This document shows positions 1-6,367 of a DNA stretch of 26,577 nt, piece after piece. Numbering within the stretch: the stretch's first letter is position 1; each line of letters begins with the position of its first letter. Below the pieces are notes generated by a model, which had not been told where the DNA came from, searched no databases, and worked only from the letters and a program-made list of their open reading frames with translations. The stretch is from Hippea sp964442345 (GTDB taxonomy: Bacteria; Campylobacterota_A; Desulfurellia; Desulfurellales; Hippeaceae). Location of the stretch: contig CAYTZD010000015.1 in the NCBI GenBank assembly GCA_964442345.1, positions 1-26,577 on the forward strand, read 5' to 3'. The position numbers were made by a program, and so were the translations under genes.

Positions 1-19
1 ACAAAAAATCTTAAAATTA

Positions 20-48
20 TTGCCTATACGGTAAAATTATGTTAATCT
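20..48 (+). promoter_or_regulatory. Possible promoter of rpmE
   Basis: A TTGCCT -35-like box at 20-25 is followed after 17 bases by an extended -10-like element, TG at 40-41 and TAATCT at 43-48. The -10 matches the consensus poorly, so this is a weak candidate. It is placed correctly to drive rpmE, which begins at 84. The window edge prevents looking further upstream. Confidence 0.25.
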
Positions 49-66
49 TGCAAAATGAAAATTTCG

Positions 67-77
67 AAGGAGAGGTG
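67..77 (+). promoter_or_regulatory. Ribosome binding site that fixes the rpmE start
   Basis: The purine-rich run AAGGAGAGGTG lies 6 bases before the ATG at 84. An in-frame ATG at 39 has no such site and would add 15 residues unlike L31. The site therefore supports starting at 84, where the protein begins with the family-typical MKKGIHP. Confidence 0.75.
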
Positions 78-83
78 TGCGAG

Positions 84-293
84 ATGAAAAAAGGCATTCA
101 TCCAAAGTATGAGCTTACAACAATAAGATGTGCATGCGGAAACGAAGTGGTTACAAGGTCAACAGTGCCAAATCTTACTGTTCAGGTGTGTTCAAAATGT
201 CATCCATACTTCACAGGCAAACAGAAGATAGTTGACGAAACTGGAAGGGTTGAAAAATTCAATAGAAAATACAGAAGAAACACAACAAACTAA
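84..293 (+). CDS. rpmE: 50S ribosomal protein L31
   Basis: This is a 69-residue component of the large ribosomal subunit. The N-terminus MKKGIHPKY and the paired cysteines C16-x-C18 and C36-x-x-C39 are the zinc-binding signature of the C+ form of L31, so this is the zinc-containing version. The C-terminal part (FTGKQKIVDETGRVEKF) also fits the family closely. The start at 84 was chosen because the ATG at 39 lacks a ribosome binding site and precedes a non-conserved leader. The next ORF begins 21 bases downstream with its own Shine-Dalgarno sequence, so the two are probably co-transcribed. Identification is secure from sequence. Confidence 0.96.
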   Translation: MKKGIHPKYELTTIRCACGNEVVTRSTVPNLTVQVCSKCHPYFTGKQKIVDETGRVEKFNRKYRRNTTN

Positions 294-314
294 AAGTTTT
301 GGAGGTAAATAAAA

Positions 315-587
315 ATGGACGGCAAAAGCGATACCTTCAACATCGATAAAGAGTTAGATTTAAGAAGCCAAGATGAACAGACCATAACAGAAAAGGTACA
401 GAAAGCTCTGGAGTCTGTTAAAAAGGGCAACTTCATGCTGGTTTATGTAAACAGATACGAAGATATATCTGTAGTAGCAAAGGCAGCATTCGCAGTAAAA
501 GCCACTGTTGACAATGTGCTTAAGAAAAACGAGAACGACTGGGTGGTAATGGTAAAGAATGAAGTGCCCGTAGCTCAAGCTGGATAG
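315..587 (+). CDS. Uncharacterised 90-residue protein ending inside a tRNA gene
   Basis: I do not recognise this protein with confidence. A good Shine-Dalgarno GGAGG at 301-305 sits 9 bases before the ATG, which supports real translation. The first 35 residues are acidic and polar; the rest is a compact alpha/beta-like stretch containing NRYEDISVVAKAAF (about residues 46-59). There is a faint resemblance to the NRxE...AAKRA core of RNA polymerase omega (RpoZ), but the spacing and flanks do not fit, so I do not assign it. The last seven codons and the stop (564-587) are also the acceptor and D-arm of the tRNA-Arg gene. The C-terminus VPVAQAG is therefore dictated by tRNA sequence and may be a truncation or replacement of an older end. 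Confidence 0.6.
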   Translation: MDGKSDTFNIDKELDLRSQDEQTITEKVQKALESVKKGNFMLVYVNRYEDISVVAKAAFAVKATVDNVLKKNENDWVVMVKNEVPVAQAG

Positions 588-641
588 AGCGTAAGACTCC
601 GGATCTTAAGGTTGGGGGTTCAAATCCCCCCGGGTACGCCA
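564..641 (+). tRNA. tRNA-Arg (anticodon CCG)
   Basis: The whole cloverleaf can be drawn. The acceptor stem 564-570 pairs with 631-637 (7 bp, one G-U). The D stem GCTC 573-576 pairs with GAGC 587-590. The anticodon stem TAAGA 592-596 pairs with TCTTA 604-608, around a loop with anticodon CCG at 599-601. The variable loop is 5 nt. The T stem GGGGG 614-618 pairs with CCCCC 626-630, with loop TTCAAAT. The discriminator is G638 and the CCA end is encoded at 639-641. The A after the GG of the D-loop (584) matches the arginine identity base A20, and G73 matches bacterial tRNA-Arg(CCG). It decodes CGG, a rare codon in this AT-rich DNA. It overlaps the upstream coding region by 24 bases and the downstream ATG by one. 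Confidence 0.95.
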
Positions 642-946
642 TGATAAGAAGTGTAGGTCAGATTATAAAGGAAGAATTGGTAAAGAGTGAAGTATTTGAA
701 AAAGTTTATGTTGCTGAGCTTGTTTTTGAAGCCTTAAAACATGTGTTGGGAGAAGGTCTGTCATCTCAACTTACCATAAAGGGCTTTAGAAATAAGACAG
801 TGTGGATAGGAACGCCAAGTTCTGTTTTTTCTCAAGAGCTTTCGTTCTTTGAGAGTGAAATAGTAAAAAGGGTAAATGAACTCATCGGTGAAGATGTTTT
901 AAAAAGCGTTAGATTTGAAGAGTCATGGAAGAGAAAGAGAAGATAG
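641..946 (+). CDS. DUF721 / DciA-like protein
   Basis: This 101-residue protein matches the DUF721 pattern: an N-terminal VGQIIKEEL helix, a central strand pair with KTVWIGTPSSVFSQELSF, and a C-terminal ELIGEDVLKSVRF. DUF721 includes DciA, which helps load or operate the replicative helicase DnaB in bacteria lacking DnaC; applying that role here is inference from the family. The conserved IxxIIKE region starts almost at the first residue, which favours the ATG at 641. That ATG shares its A with the terminal A of the tRNA CCA and has no Shine-Dalgarno sequence, only tRNA upstream. A TTG at 677 with AAGGA at 668-672 is a weaker alternative that would remove the first conserved helix. Confidence 0.75.
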   Translation: MIRSVGQIIKEELVKSEVFEKVYVAELVFEALKHVLGEGLSSQLTIKGFRNKTVWIGTPSSVFSQELSFFESEIVKRVNELIGEDVLKSVRFEESWKRKRR

Positions 947-1014
947 CAGAAAAAACTTAGGAAGACGACGATTGGGAAGACGATCCAAGAGGCATTTCGC
1001 CGGGTTGTGGTTAA
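925..1014 (+). pseudogene. Tiny acidic ORF interrupted by an in-frame TAG
   Basis: Frame 1 from the ATG at 925 reads MEEKEKIAEKT, then TAG at 958-960, then EDDDWEDDPRGISPGCG and TAA at 1012-1014. The second half is strongly acidic and ends in a Gly-Cys-Gly tail, a composition that looks like coding sequence rather than chance. If the TAG were sense, this would be a protein of 29 residues including that position. It overlaps the end of the DUF721 gene by 22 bases. A single change (TAG from GAG, AAG or CAG) would explain it as a recent nonsense mutation. No ATG, GTG or TTG follows the TAG in frame. I know no family for it, and calling it a real gene is an inference. Confidence 0.35.
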
Positions 1015-1025
1015 AAGCTGCAACC
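1003..1025 (+). promoter_or_regulatory. Hairpin in the leader before bamD
   Basis: GGTTGTGG at 1003-1010 can pair with CTGCAACC at 1018-1025 (8 bp with two G-U pairs) around a 7-base A/T-rich loop. No U-tract follows, so it is not an intrinsic terminator. It lies 8 bases upstream of the Shine-Dalgarno AAAGGAG (1033-1039) of bamD, and could affect mRNA stability or translation. Function is unproven. Confidence 0.3.
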
Positions 1026-1047
1026 TAAAGGTAAAGGAGTTAGTATC

Positions 1048-1797
1048 GTGAAAAAGGCAATTCTTGTTATAGGGTGTGGTGTGGCTTTTTTGCTTGCAGG
1101 GTGTTCATCACACAAAAAAATCATACCACATGAAGAAGAGAAACCAGCTTATGAATGGTACAATGAAGGCGTCCAGTATTACATAAACCACGATTATCAA
1201 GAAGCAGAACACGCTTTAACGATGATAAATGCTCAGCATCCTGGTAGTATCTATGCAAAAAGAGCCACGCTTATTCTCGGCGATGTCTATTTTGCCAAAG
1301 GAGATTACATACTCGCACGAGACTATTATAAAAAATTCTTAAAGCTTTATCCAAACAGCAAAGATGTTATATATGCTAAATACAAAATAGCCCTAAGCTA
1401 TTATATGGAGAGAAATGGCTATCAATGCGATGCAACACCTGTAAGAAAAGCCATAAAAGAGTTTTTAAAACTGCTAAAGGAGTACCCAGATAACCCATAC
1501 AAAGATAAAATTTTCTATTATCTCACAAAAAGCGTCGAAGAACTATACAAACACGAACTATTTGTGGCAAAATTCTATGCCGATTTAGAAGAGTTTAAAG
1601 CCGCAGAGAATAGATTGAACTATATGTATAAACACTTCAAAAGCATAAAATTTAACGATGAGATGCTGTATTATCTCTCAAAGGTATATTATGCTTTAGG
1701 AAGAAAAAAAGAAGCTTACGGGTTCTTTAAAGAGCTTAAAAATAGATTTCCAAATAGTGAATACGCAGAAGAGTTAAGAAAGCTATTTCATGAGTAA
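1048..1797 (+). CDS. bamD: Outer membrane protein assembly lipoprotein BamD
   Basis: This 249-residue lipoprotein is close to E. coli BamD (245 aa). It starts with GTG preceded by AAAGGAG at 1033-1039. The signal peptide has a lipobox LLAGC with lipidated Cys19 followed by Ser-Ser, so sorting to the outer membrane is expected. The mature part is built of TPR helix pairs with the typical spacing (YNEGVQYYINHDYQEAEHAL, then further repeats to the end), as in the ComL/YfiO family. BamD binds the POTRA domains of BamA in the periplasm and helps insert beta-barrel proteins; bamA itself lies five genes downstream. The end overlaps the next gene by 8 bases (ATGAGTAA). A generic TPR lipoprotein is the only real alternative. 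Confidence 0.88.
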   Translation: MKKAILVIGCGVAFLLAGCSSHKKIIPHEEEKPAYEWYNEGVQYYINHDYQEAEHALTMINAQHPGSIYAKRATLILGDVYFAKGDYILARDYYKKFLKLYPNSKDVIYAKYKIALSYYMERNGYQCDATPVRKAIKEFLKLLKEYPDNPYKDKIFYYLTKSVEELYKHELFVAKFYADLEEFKAAENRLNYMYKHFKSIKFNDEMLYYLSKVYYALGRKKEAYGFFKELKNRFPNSEYAEELRKLFHE

Positions 1798-2140
1798 TAA
1801 GATCGCTTTTGATATATTGGAGATTCTTATAAAACACGATTACATATGGGAACCTGCATGTGATGTATGCACAATAAACAATAAAATAATTGTAGAACTT
1901 GATATACCAAACCTTGATATAAACAGCTTAAGCATTAATATTGTAAATGGACTAAAACTTGAAGTCTTAGGAGAAAGAAAAAGGACAAATAGAAAAGAAG
2001 GTATTTACCTTTTAGCCGAAAGGGTCTTTGGCAAGTTCAAAAAAACCATAGATCTACCCAAGACTTCAGAAAAAGTGCAAAATATAGACTATAAAGACGG
2101 GATATTAAAAATAGTGATGCAAGGAGTAGAAGATGAGTGA
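1790..2140 (+). CDS. Small heat shock protein, Hsp20/alpha-crystallin family
   Basis: The 116-residue product carries an alpha-crystallin domain at about 20-110: WEPACDVCTINNKIIVELDI opens it, and the AERVFGKFKKTIDLP and YKDGILKIVM strands are diagnostic. Such proteins are ATP-independent holdases that keep unfolded cytosolic proteins soluble. It is short, and the C-terminus stops right after the last strand (VMQGVEDE), so the usual I-x-I tail motif used for oligomer assembly is missing. It overlaps bamD by 8 bases and lon by 8 bases, so its translation is tied to both. Being directly in front of Lon suggests a hold-then-degrade partnership; that is inference. Confidence 0.85.
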   Translation: MSNKIAFDILEILIKHDYIWEPACDVCTINNKIIVELDIPNLDINSLSINIVNGLKLEVLGERKRTNRKEGIYLLAERVFGKFKKTIDLPKTSEKVQNIDYKDGILKIVMQGVEDE

Positions 2141-4496
2141 AACAAACAACGACACCATGCAGATACCAGAAATAGCACCTGTCCTTCCGCTTAGGGATAT
2201 GGTTGTTTTTCCATATATGATAGTGCCACTATTTGTTGGGAGAGACTTCTCAATCAAAGCAATAGACGAAGCGCTATCAAAGGATAGAATAATCGTAACA
2301 CTAACCCAAAAAAAGGCAAATACCGACGAGCCAACAGCAAACGATATGTATCATACTGGGACGGCATGTCTAATCTTAAGAATGTTAAAGATGCCAGACG
2401 GCAGAGTGAAAATTCTGGTTCAAGGATTGAAGAAGGTAAGAGTAAAAGAGTTCAAACAATTCTCACCATACATAGAAGCGCAGATAGAAGAGAAGATAGA
2501 CATTCCGCCACTAACAGAGTATCAGGAGATGGAAGTTGAAGCCTTAATGCGCACAATAAAGGATCAGCTTCAGCAGTTGGCTGCCTACAATAAGAACATC
2601 CCAAACGATATAGTCGTCATAGCAAATAACATAGAAGAGCCCGACAAATTTGCTGATATCATAGCAAGTAATATTCAGTTAAAGACGCATATAGCTCAAG
2701 AGCTTTTAGAGATAGAATCCGTTGAAAACAAACTAAGAAAGCTAAACGAGATACTTGATAAGGAATTGCAGCTGTTGGCGCTTCAAACAAAGATTCAAAA
2801 TCAGGCAAAGGAAGAGATATCCAAAACGCAGAAAGAGTACTTCTTGCGAGAGCAGATGAAAGCCATCAAAAAAGAGCTTGGCGAAGGCGACATATCCGAT
2901 GAGATAGAAGAACTAAAAGAGAAAATCAAAAAGGCAAAGATGCCAAAAGAAGCCCAGAAAGAAGCAGAGAAACAGCTCTCAAGGCTTGCAAAGATGCATC
3001 CAGATTCAGCAGAAGCAAATGTAATCAGAACATACTTAGACTGGATGATTGCAATGCCATGGAACAAGCGTTCAAAAGAGAAGATAAACATAAAAGAAGT
3101 TCAAAAAATCTTAGACGAAGACCACTATGACATCAAAGAAGCAAAAACACGAATTCTTGAGTATCTCTCGGTTAAAAAACTAAAACAGGATATGAAGGGA
3201 CCTATTCTATGCTTTGTTGGACCGCCAGGCGTAGGCAAAACTTCACTTGCAAAGTCTATAGCAAGGGCAATAAACAGAAAACTCGTAAGAATATCGCTTG
3301 GTGGTGTAAGGGACGAAGCAGAGATAAGAGGCCACAGAAGAACCTATGTTGGAGCACTGCCAGGCAGAATTATTCAGGGATTAAAACAGGCTGGCGTTAA
3401 AAACCCTGTATTCGTGTTAGACGAGATAGATAAGCTTAGCAGGGATTTTTCAGGAGACCCAGCAAGCGCTTTACTTGAAGCATTAGACCCTGAACAAAAC
3501 AACGAATTTGAAGACCACTATCTTGGCGTTCCATTTGATTTAAGCGAAGTATTCTTTATAACAACGGCAAACACAACAGAAACAATACCAGCGCCACTGC
3601 TTGATAGAATGGAAGTGATAAGGTTAAGCGGCTATACAGTTGAAGAGAAGATGAAAATAGCCAAGAAATACATAATACCAAAACAGATAAAAGAACACGG
3701 CCTTGAAAACTTCAAGATAAACTTCACCGATGCCGCTATAAGAAAGATTATAGAGAACTATACTCGCGAAGCAGGCGTAAGAAATCTTGAAAAAACCATA
3801 TCAAAGGTTTTAAGAAAGATAGCAAGAAAAATAGCTGAAGGCTCAAAGGAAACAGAATTCTCAATAACGGCAAACAACATAACCAAATACTTGGGTGTTC
3901 CACCGTTTAATGTAGATGAGAAACTCGACAAAGACTATGTTGGCATAGCAACAGGCCTTGCGTGGACGCCTGTGGGTGGTTCAATTCTGTTTATAGAAGT
4001 CTCAAAAGTCAAGGGTTCTGGCAAGTTAATCTTAACAGGCTCCTTGGGTGATGTTATGAAAGAATCGGCTCAGGCTGCCTTAACATTTGCTCGAAGCAGA
4101 TACAAAATGCTTGGACTTGAAGAAGATTTCCATGAAAAATACGACTTACACATACATGTTCCAGAAGGTGCAACGCCAAAAGATGGCCCAAGCGCAGGCA
4201 TAACAATGGCAACGGCGATTATCTCCTGCTTAACCGAAATACCCGTAAGACACGATATAGCTATGACAGGTGAGATAACCTTACGCGGCAGAATCTTGCC
4301 GATTGGCGGATTAAAGGAGAAAACACTTGCTGCACTGCGTGCTGGCATAAACGAGATAATTATACCGTATGACAACAAAAAGGATGCAGAAGAAGTTGCA
4401 AATCAGATAAAATCCAAAAAACTCAAATACCATTATGCCAAAACAATGGAAGATGTGCTTCAGAAAGCTTTAACAAAACCTTTAAACATTGAATAG
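2133..4496 (+). CDS. lon: ATP-dependent protease La (Lon)
   Basis: At 787 residues this is a full-length LonA (E. coli 784). It has an N-terminal substrate domain from about residue 13 (APVLPLRDMVVFPYMIVPLF), a coiled-coil linker, and an AAA+ module with Walker A GPPGVGKT (363-370) and Walker B VFVLDEID (about 427). The C-terminal protease has the Ser-Lys dyad Ser687 (DGPSAG) and Lys730 (GGLKEKT), spaced 43 residues as in E. coli Ser679/Lys722. Lon degrades misfolded and certain regulatory proteins in the cytosol. A strong AAGGAG lies at 2120-2125 before the ATG, inside the Hsp20 gene, and the two overlap by 8 bases. All catalytic elements are intact. Confidence 0.98.
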   Translation: MSETNNDTMQIPEIAPVLPLRDMVVFPYMIVPLFVGRDFSIKAIDEALSKDRIIVTLTQKKANTDEPTANDMYHTGTACLILRMLKMPDGRVKILVQGLKKVRVKEFKQFSPYIEAQIEEKIDIPPLTEYQEMEVEALMRTIKDQLQQLAAYNKNIPNDIVVIANNIEEPDKFADIIASNIQLKTHIAQELLEIESVENKLRKLNEILDKELQLLALQTKIQNQAKEEISKTQKEYFLREQMKAIKKELGEGDISDEIEELKEKIKKAKMPKEAQKEAEKQLSRLAKMHPDSAEANVIRTYLDWMIAMPWNKRSKEKINIKEVQKILDEDHYDIKEAKTRILEYLSVKKLKQDMKGPILCFVGPPGVGKTSLAKSIARAINRKLVRISLGGVRDEAEIRGHRRTYVGALPGRIIQGLKQAGVKNPVFVLDEIDKLSRDFSGDPASALLEALDPEQNNEFEDHYLGVPFDLSEVFFITTANTTETIPAPLLDRMEVIRLSGYTVEEKMKIAKKYIIPKQIKEHGLENFKINFTDAAIRKIIENYTREAGVRNLEKTISKVLRKIARKIAEGSKETEFSITANNITKYLGVPPFNVDEKLDKDYVGIATGLAWTPVGGSILFIEVSKVKGSGKLILTGSLGDVMKESAQAALTFARSRYKMLGLEEDFHEKYDLHIHVPEGATPKDGPSAGITMATAIISCLTEIPVRHDIAMTGEITLRGRILPIGGLKEKTLAALRAGINEIIIPYDNKKDAEEVANQIKSKKLKYHYAKTMEDVLQKALTKPLNIE

Positions 4497-5693
4497 ATGG
4501 CAAATTTTGAAAATTTTTTAGCCGTAAAATACATAAAATCGTCAAAGGGGAAAGAGAGATTAATCTCTTTCTCTTCCCTTATGTCAATCTTGGGCATCGT
4601 GATAGGTGTTGCTGCCTTAATCATCGTTATGGGTGTGATGAACGGCTTTGATAAAGAGCTTGAAAAGAAAATCTTAGACATCACGCCACATGTGTTTATA
4701 AAAAACAGCTACGGTGTATTTGATTACAACAATTCGCTTATAAACAAGCTAAAAAAGGAAAAGGGTGTCAAATCTGTCTATCCGCTGCTTACAACCCAGG
4801 GAATGATAAGCTGCTGCAATTTCTCATCTGGTATCGTTATAAACGGCATAAATCCAGATAAAAACAACCCTGCAGAAAAATACATAATCAAGGGTAAATT
4901 AACAGATAACGGCGTAATTGTTGGTTATGAGCTTGCAAAAATACTTGGCATAGGTATTGGGGATACGATAAGAATTATTCTGCCTTTTGGTAAGACAACA
5001 CCGTTTGGCTTTGCACCGCTTTCATTTAAAGTGCCTGTAAGTGGCATCTTCAAATGCGGCATGTATGATTACGATTCAACCTTTGTTTATATCCCACTTG
5101 ATATACTGTGGAGTAAAACCAACCTAAAAGGCAAGATAAATACAATAGCAATAGAACTAAAAGATCCTTTTAAGGCAGAAGATTTCTCAAATAGAATAGC
5201 TATGCAACTGCCGATAAATTTTTACACATCAAACTGGATTCAGATAAACAGTAATTTCTTTACAGCATTAAAGCTTGAGAAGGCAGCGATGTTTATTATC
5301 CTGCTTCTGGTCGTGCTTGTTGCAGCGTTTAATATTACAAGTTCTCTAACAATGATGGTTATGGAGAAAACAAAGGAGATAGCAATACTTAGAAGCTTAG
5401 GTGCAACCGAAAAAAATATCAAAAATATATTCATAAAACAGGCAGCTATTATTGGCATAATCGGTGTGCTTATTGGTGATGTTTTGGGTATAACCTTAAG
5501 CCTTCTGCTTAAAAAATACCACTTCATAGAACTTCCCAAAAGCGTATATTACATAACAACAATTCCAGTGGATATAAATATTTTCTACATCTCTCTAATC
5601 AGTATTCTATCTTTTATCCTTACACTTATCTCTGGCATCTATCCTGCATCCAAAGCATCAAAACTTGATATCGTGCAGGTTTTAAGGTCATGA
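4497..5693 (+). CDS. lolC: Lipoprotein-releasing ABC permease, LolC/LolE family
   Basis: This 398-residue inner-membrane permease has the LolC/E layout: an N-terminal membrane segment at about 25-48 (after FLAVKYIKSSKGKERLISFS), a large periplasmic MacB-like domain, and a C-terminal FtsX-type unit with three membrane helices between about 265 and 390. With LolD it extracts outer-membrane lipoproteins from the inner membrane and hands them to LolA. Only one permease gene is present, so it may act as a homodimer; LolC versus LolE cannot be decided. The ATG directly follows the lon stop codon and has no clear Shine-Dalgarno sequence, so translation probably depends on ribosomes finishing lon. 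It overlaps lolD by 4 bases (ATGA). Confidence 0.9.
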   Translation: MANFENFLAVKYIKSSKGKERLISFSSLMSILGIVIGVAALIIVMGVMNGFDKELEKKILDITPHVFIKNSYGVFDYNNSLINKLKKEKGVKSVYPLLTTQGMISCCNFSSGIVINGINPDKNNPAEKYIIKGKLTDNGVIVGYELAKILGIGIGDTIRIILPFGKTTPFGFAPLSFKVPVSGIFKCGMYDYDSTFVYIPLDILWSKTNLKGKINTIAIELKDPFKAEDFSNRIAMQLPINFYTSNWIQINSNFFTALKLEKAAMFIILLLVVLVAAFNITSSLTMMVMEKTKEIAILRSLGATEKNIKNIFIKQAAIIGIIGVLIGDVLGITLSLLLKKYHFIELPKSVYYITTIPVDINIFYISLISILSFILTLISGIYPASKASKLDIVQVLRS

Positions 5694-6367
5694 CAATACT
5701 AAAAGCAATAAATATAAAAAAGGGCTTCTCATCGCCAAACGGCACAATAACCATTCTAAATGGGATAAACCTTGAAGTTCAAGAAAAAGAGATGGTTGCG
5801 ATAATGGGTGTTTCAGGATCTGGCAAAAGCACCCTATTGCATATTCTTGGTCTATTAAACAGTCCAGATGAAGGTAAACTTATCTTTCTAAATAAAGATA
5901 TAGACTTTAACAACACCAAAAAACTCGCCCGAATCAGAAATGAGCAGATTGGTTTTGTGTTTCAGTTTTACTCTCTAATGGGAGAATTAACGGTTTATGA
6001 GAATATTGCCCTACCCTTTATGATAAAAAACAATTCAAAACCAGCAAAAGATACGGTTTTAAAGCTACTTGACCTTGTTGGACTAAATAAAAACAAAATA
6101 GATGTCTATCCCAACACGCTCTCAGGCGGAGAATTGCAAAGAGTGGCTTTAGCACGGGCTTTGATAAATTCACCAGACCTACTTATAGCAGATGAGCCAA
6201 CAGCCAATCTTGACAAAAAGAGTTCAATAGATATAGTAAAGACTATGAAACAAATCAACCAAGAAACTGGGCATGCTTTTATTATAGCTACACATAGCTT
6301 GGATGTTGCAAAAGTGTGTGATAGAATACTATACCTTTCGGAAGGGGTTTTAAGTGAAAAAATTTAG
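5690..6367 (+). CDS. lolD: Lipoprotein-releasing ABC transporter ATP-binding protein LolD
   Basis: This 225-residue ATPase contains Walker A GVSGSGKST (40-48), a Q-loop in FVFQFY (89-94), signature LSGGE (144-148), Walker B LLIADE (164-169) and the switch His202. It belongs to the LolD/MacB/FtsE subgroup, whose ATPases work with FtsX-type permeases, and its 4-base overlap with the LolC/E gene identifies the partner. ATP hydrolysis in the cytosol drives lipoprotein release from the inner membrane. MacB-type export ATPase is the alternative, but the surrounding outer-membrane biogenesis genes favour Lol. Confidence 0.93.
   Translation: MTILKAINIKKGFSSPNGTITILNGINLEVQEKEMVAIMGVSGSGKSTLLHILGLLNSPDEGKLIFLNKDIDFNNTKKLARIRNEQIGFVFQFYSLMGELTVYENIALPFMIKNNSKPAKDTVLKLLDLVGLNKNKIDVYPNTLSGGELQRVALARALINSPDLLIADEPTANLDKKSSIDIVKTMKQINQETGHAFIIATHSLDVAKVCDRILYLSEGVLSEKI

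Noticed and set aside
39..83. Extended N-terminus for ribosomal protein L31 from the ATG at 39
   Set aside because: It lacks a ribosome binding site and adds non-conserved residues; the ATG at 84 has a strong site and matches the family.
315..587. Assignment as RNA polymerase omega subunit (rpoZ)
   Set aside because: Only a short NRYE...AK+A likeness; spacing, N-terminal extension and missing conserved positions do not support a gene symbol.
958..960. TAG read as pyrrolysine
   Set aside because: No pyl genes are in the window, and pyrrolysine use is rare in bacteria and tied to methylamine methyltransferases; a nonsense mutation is simpler.
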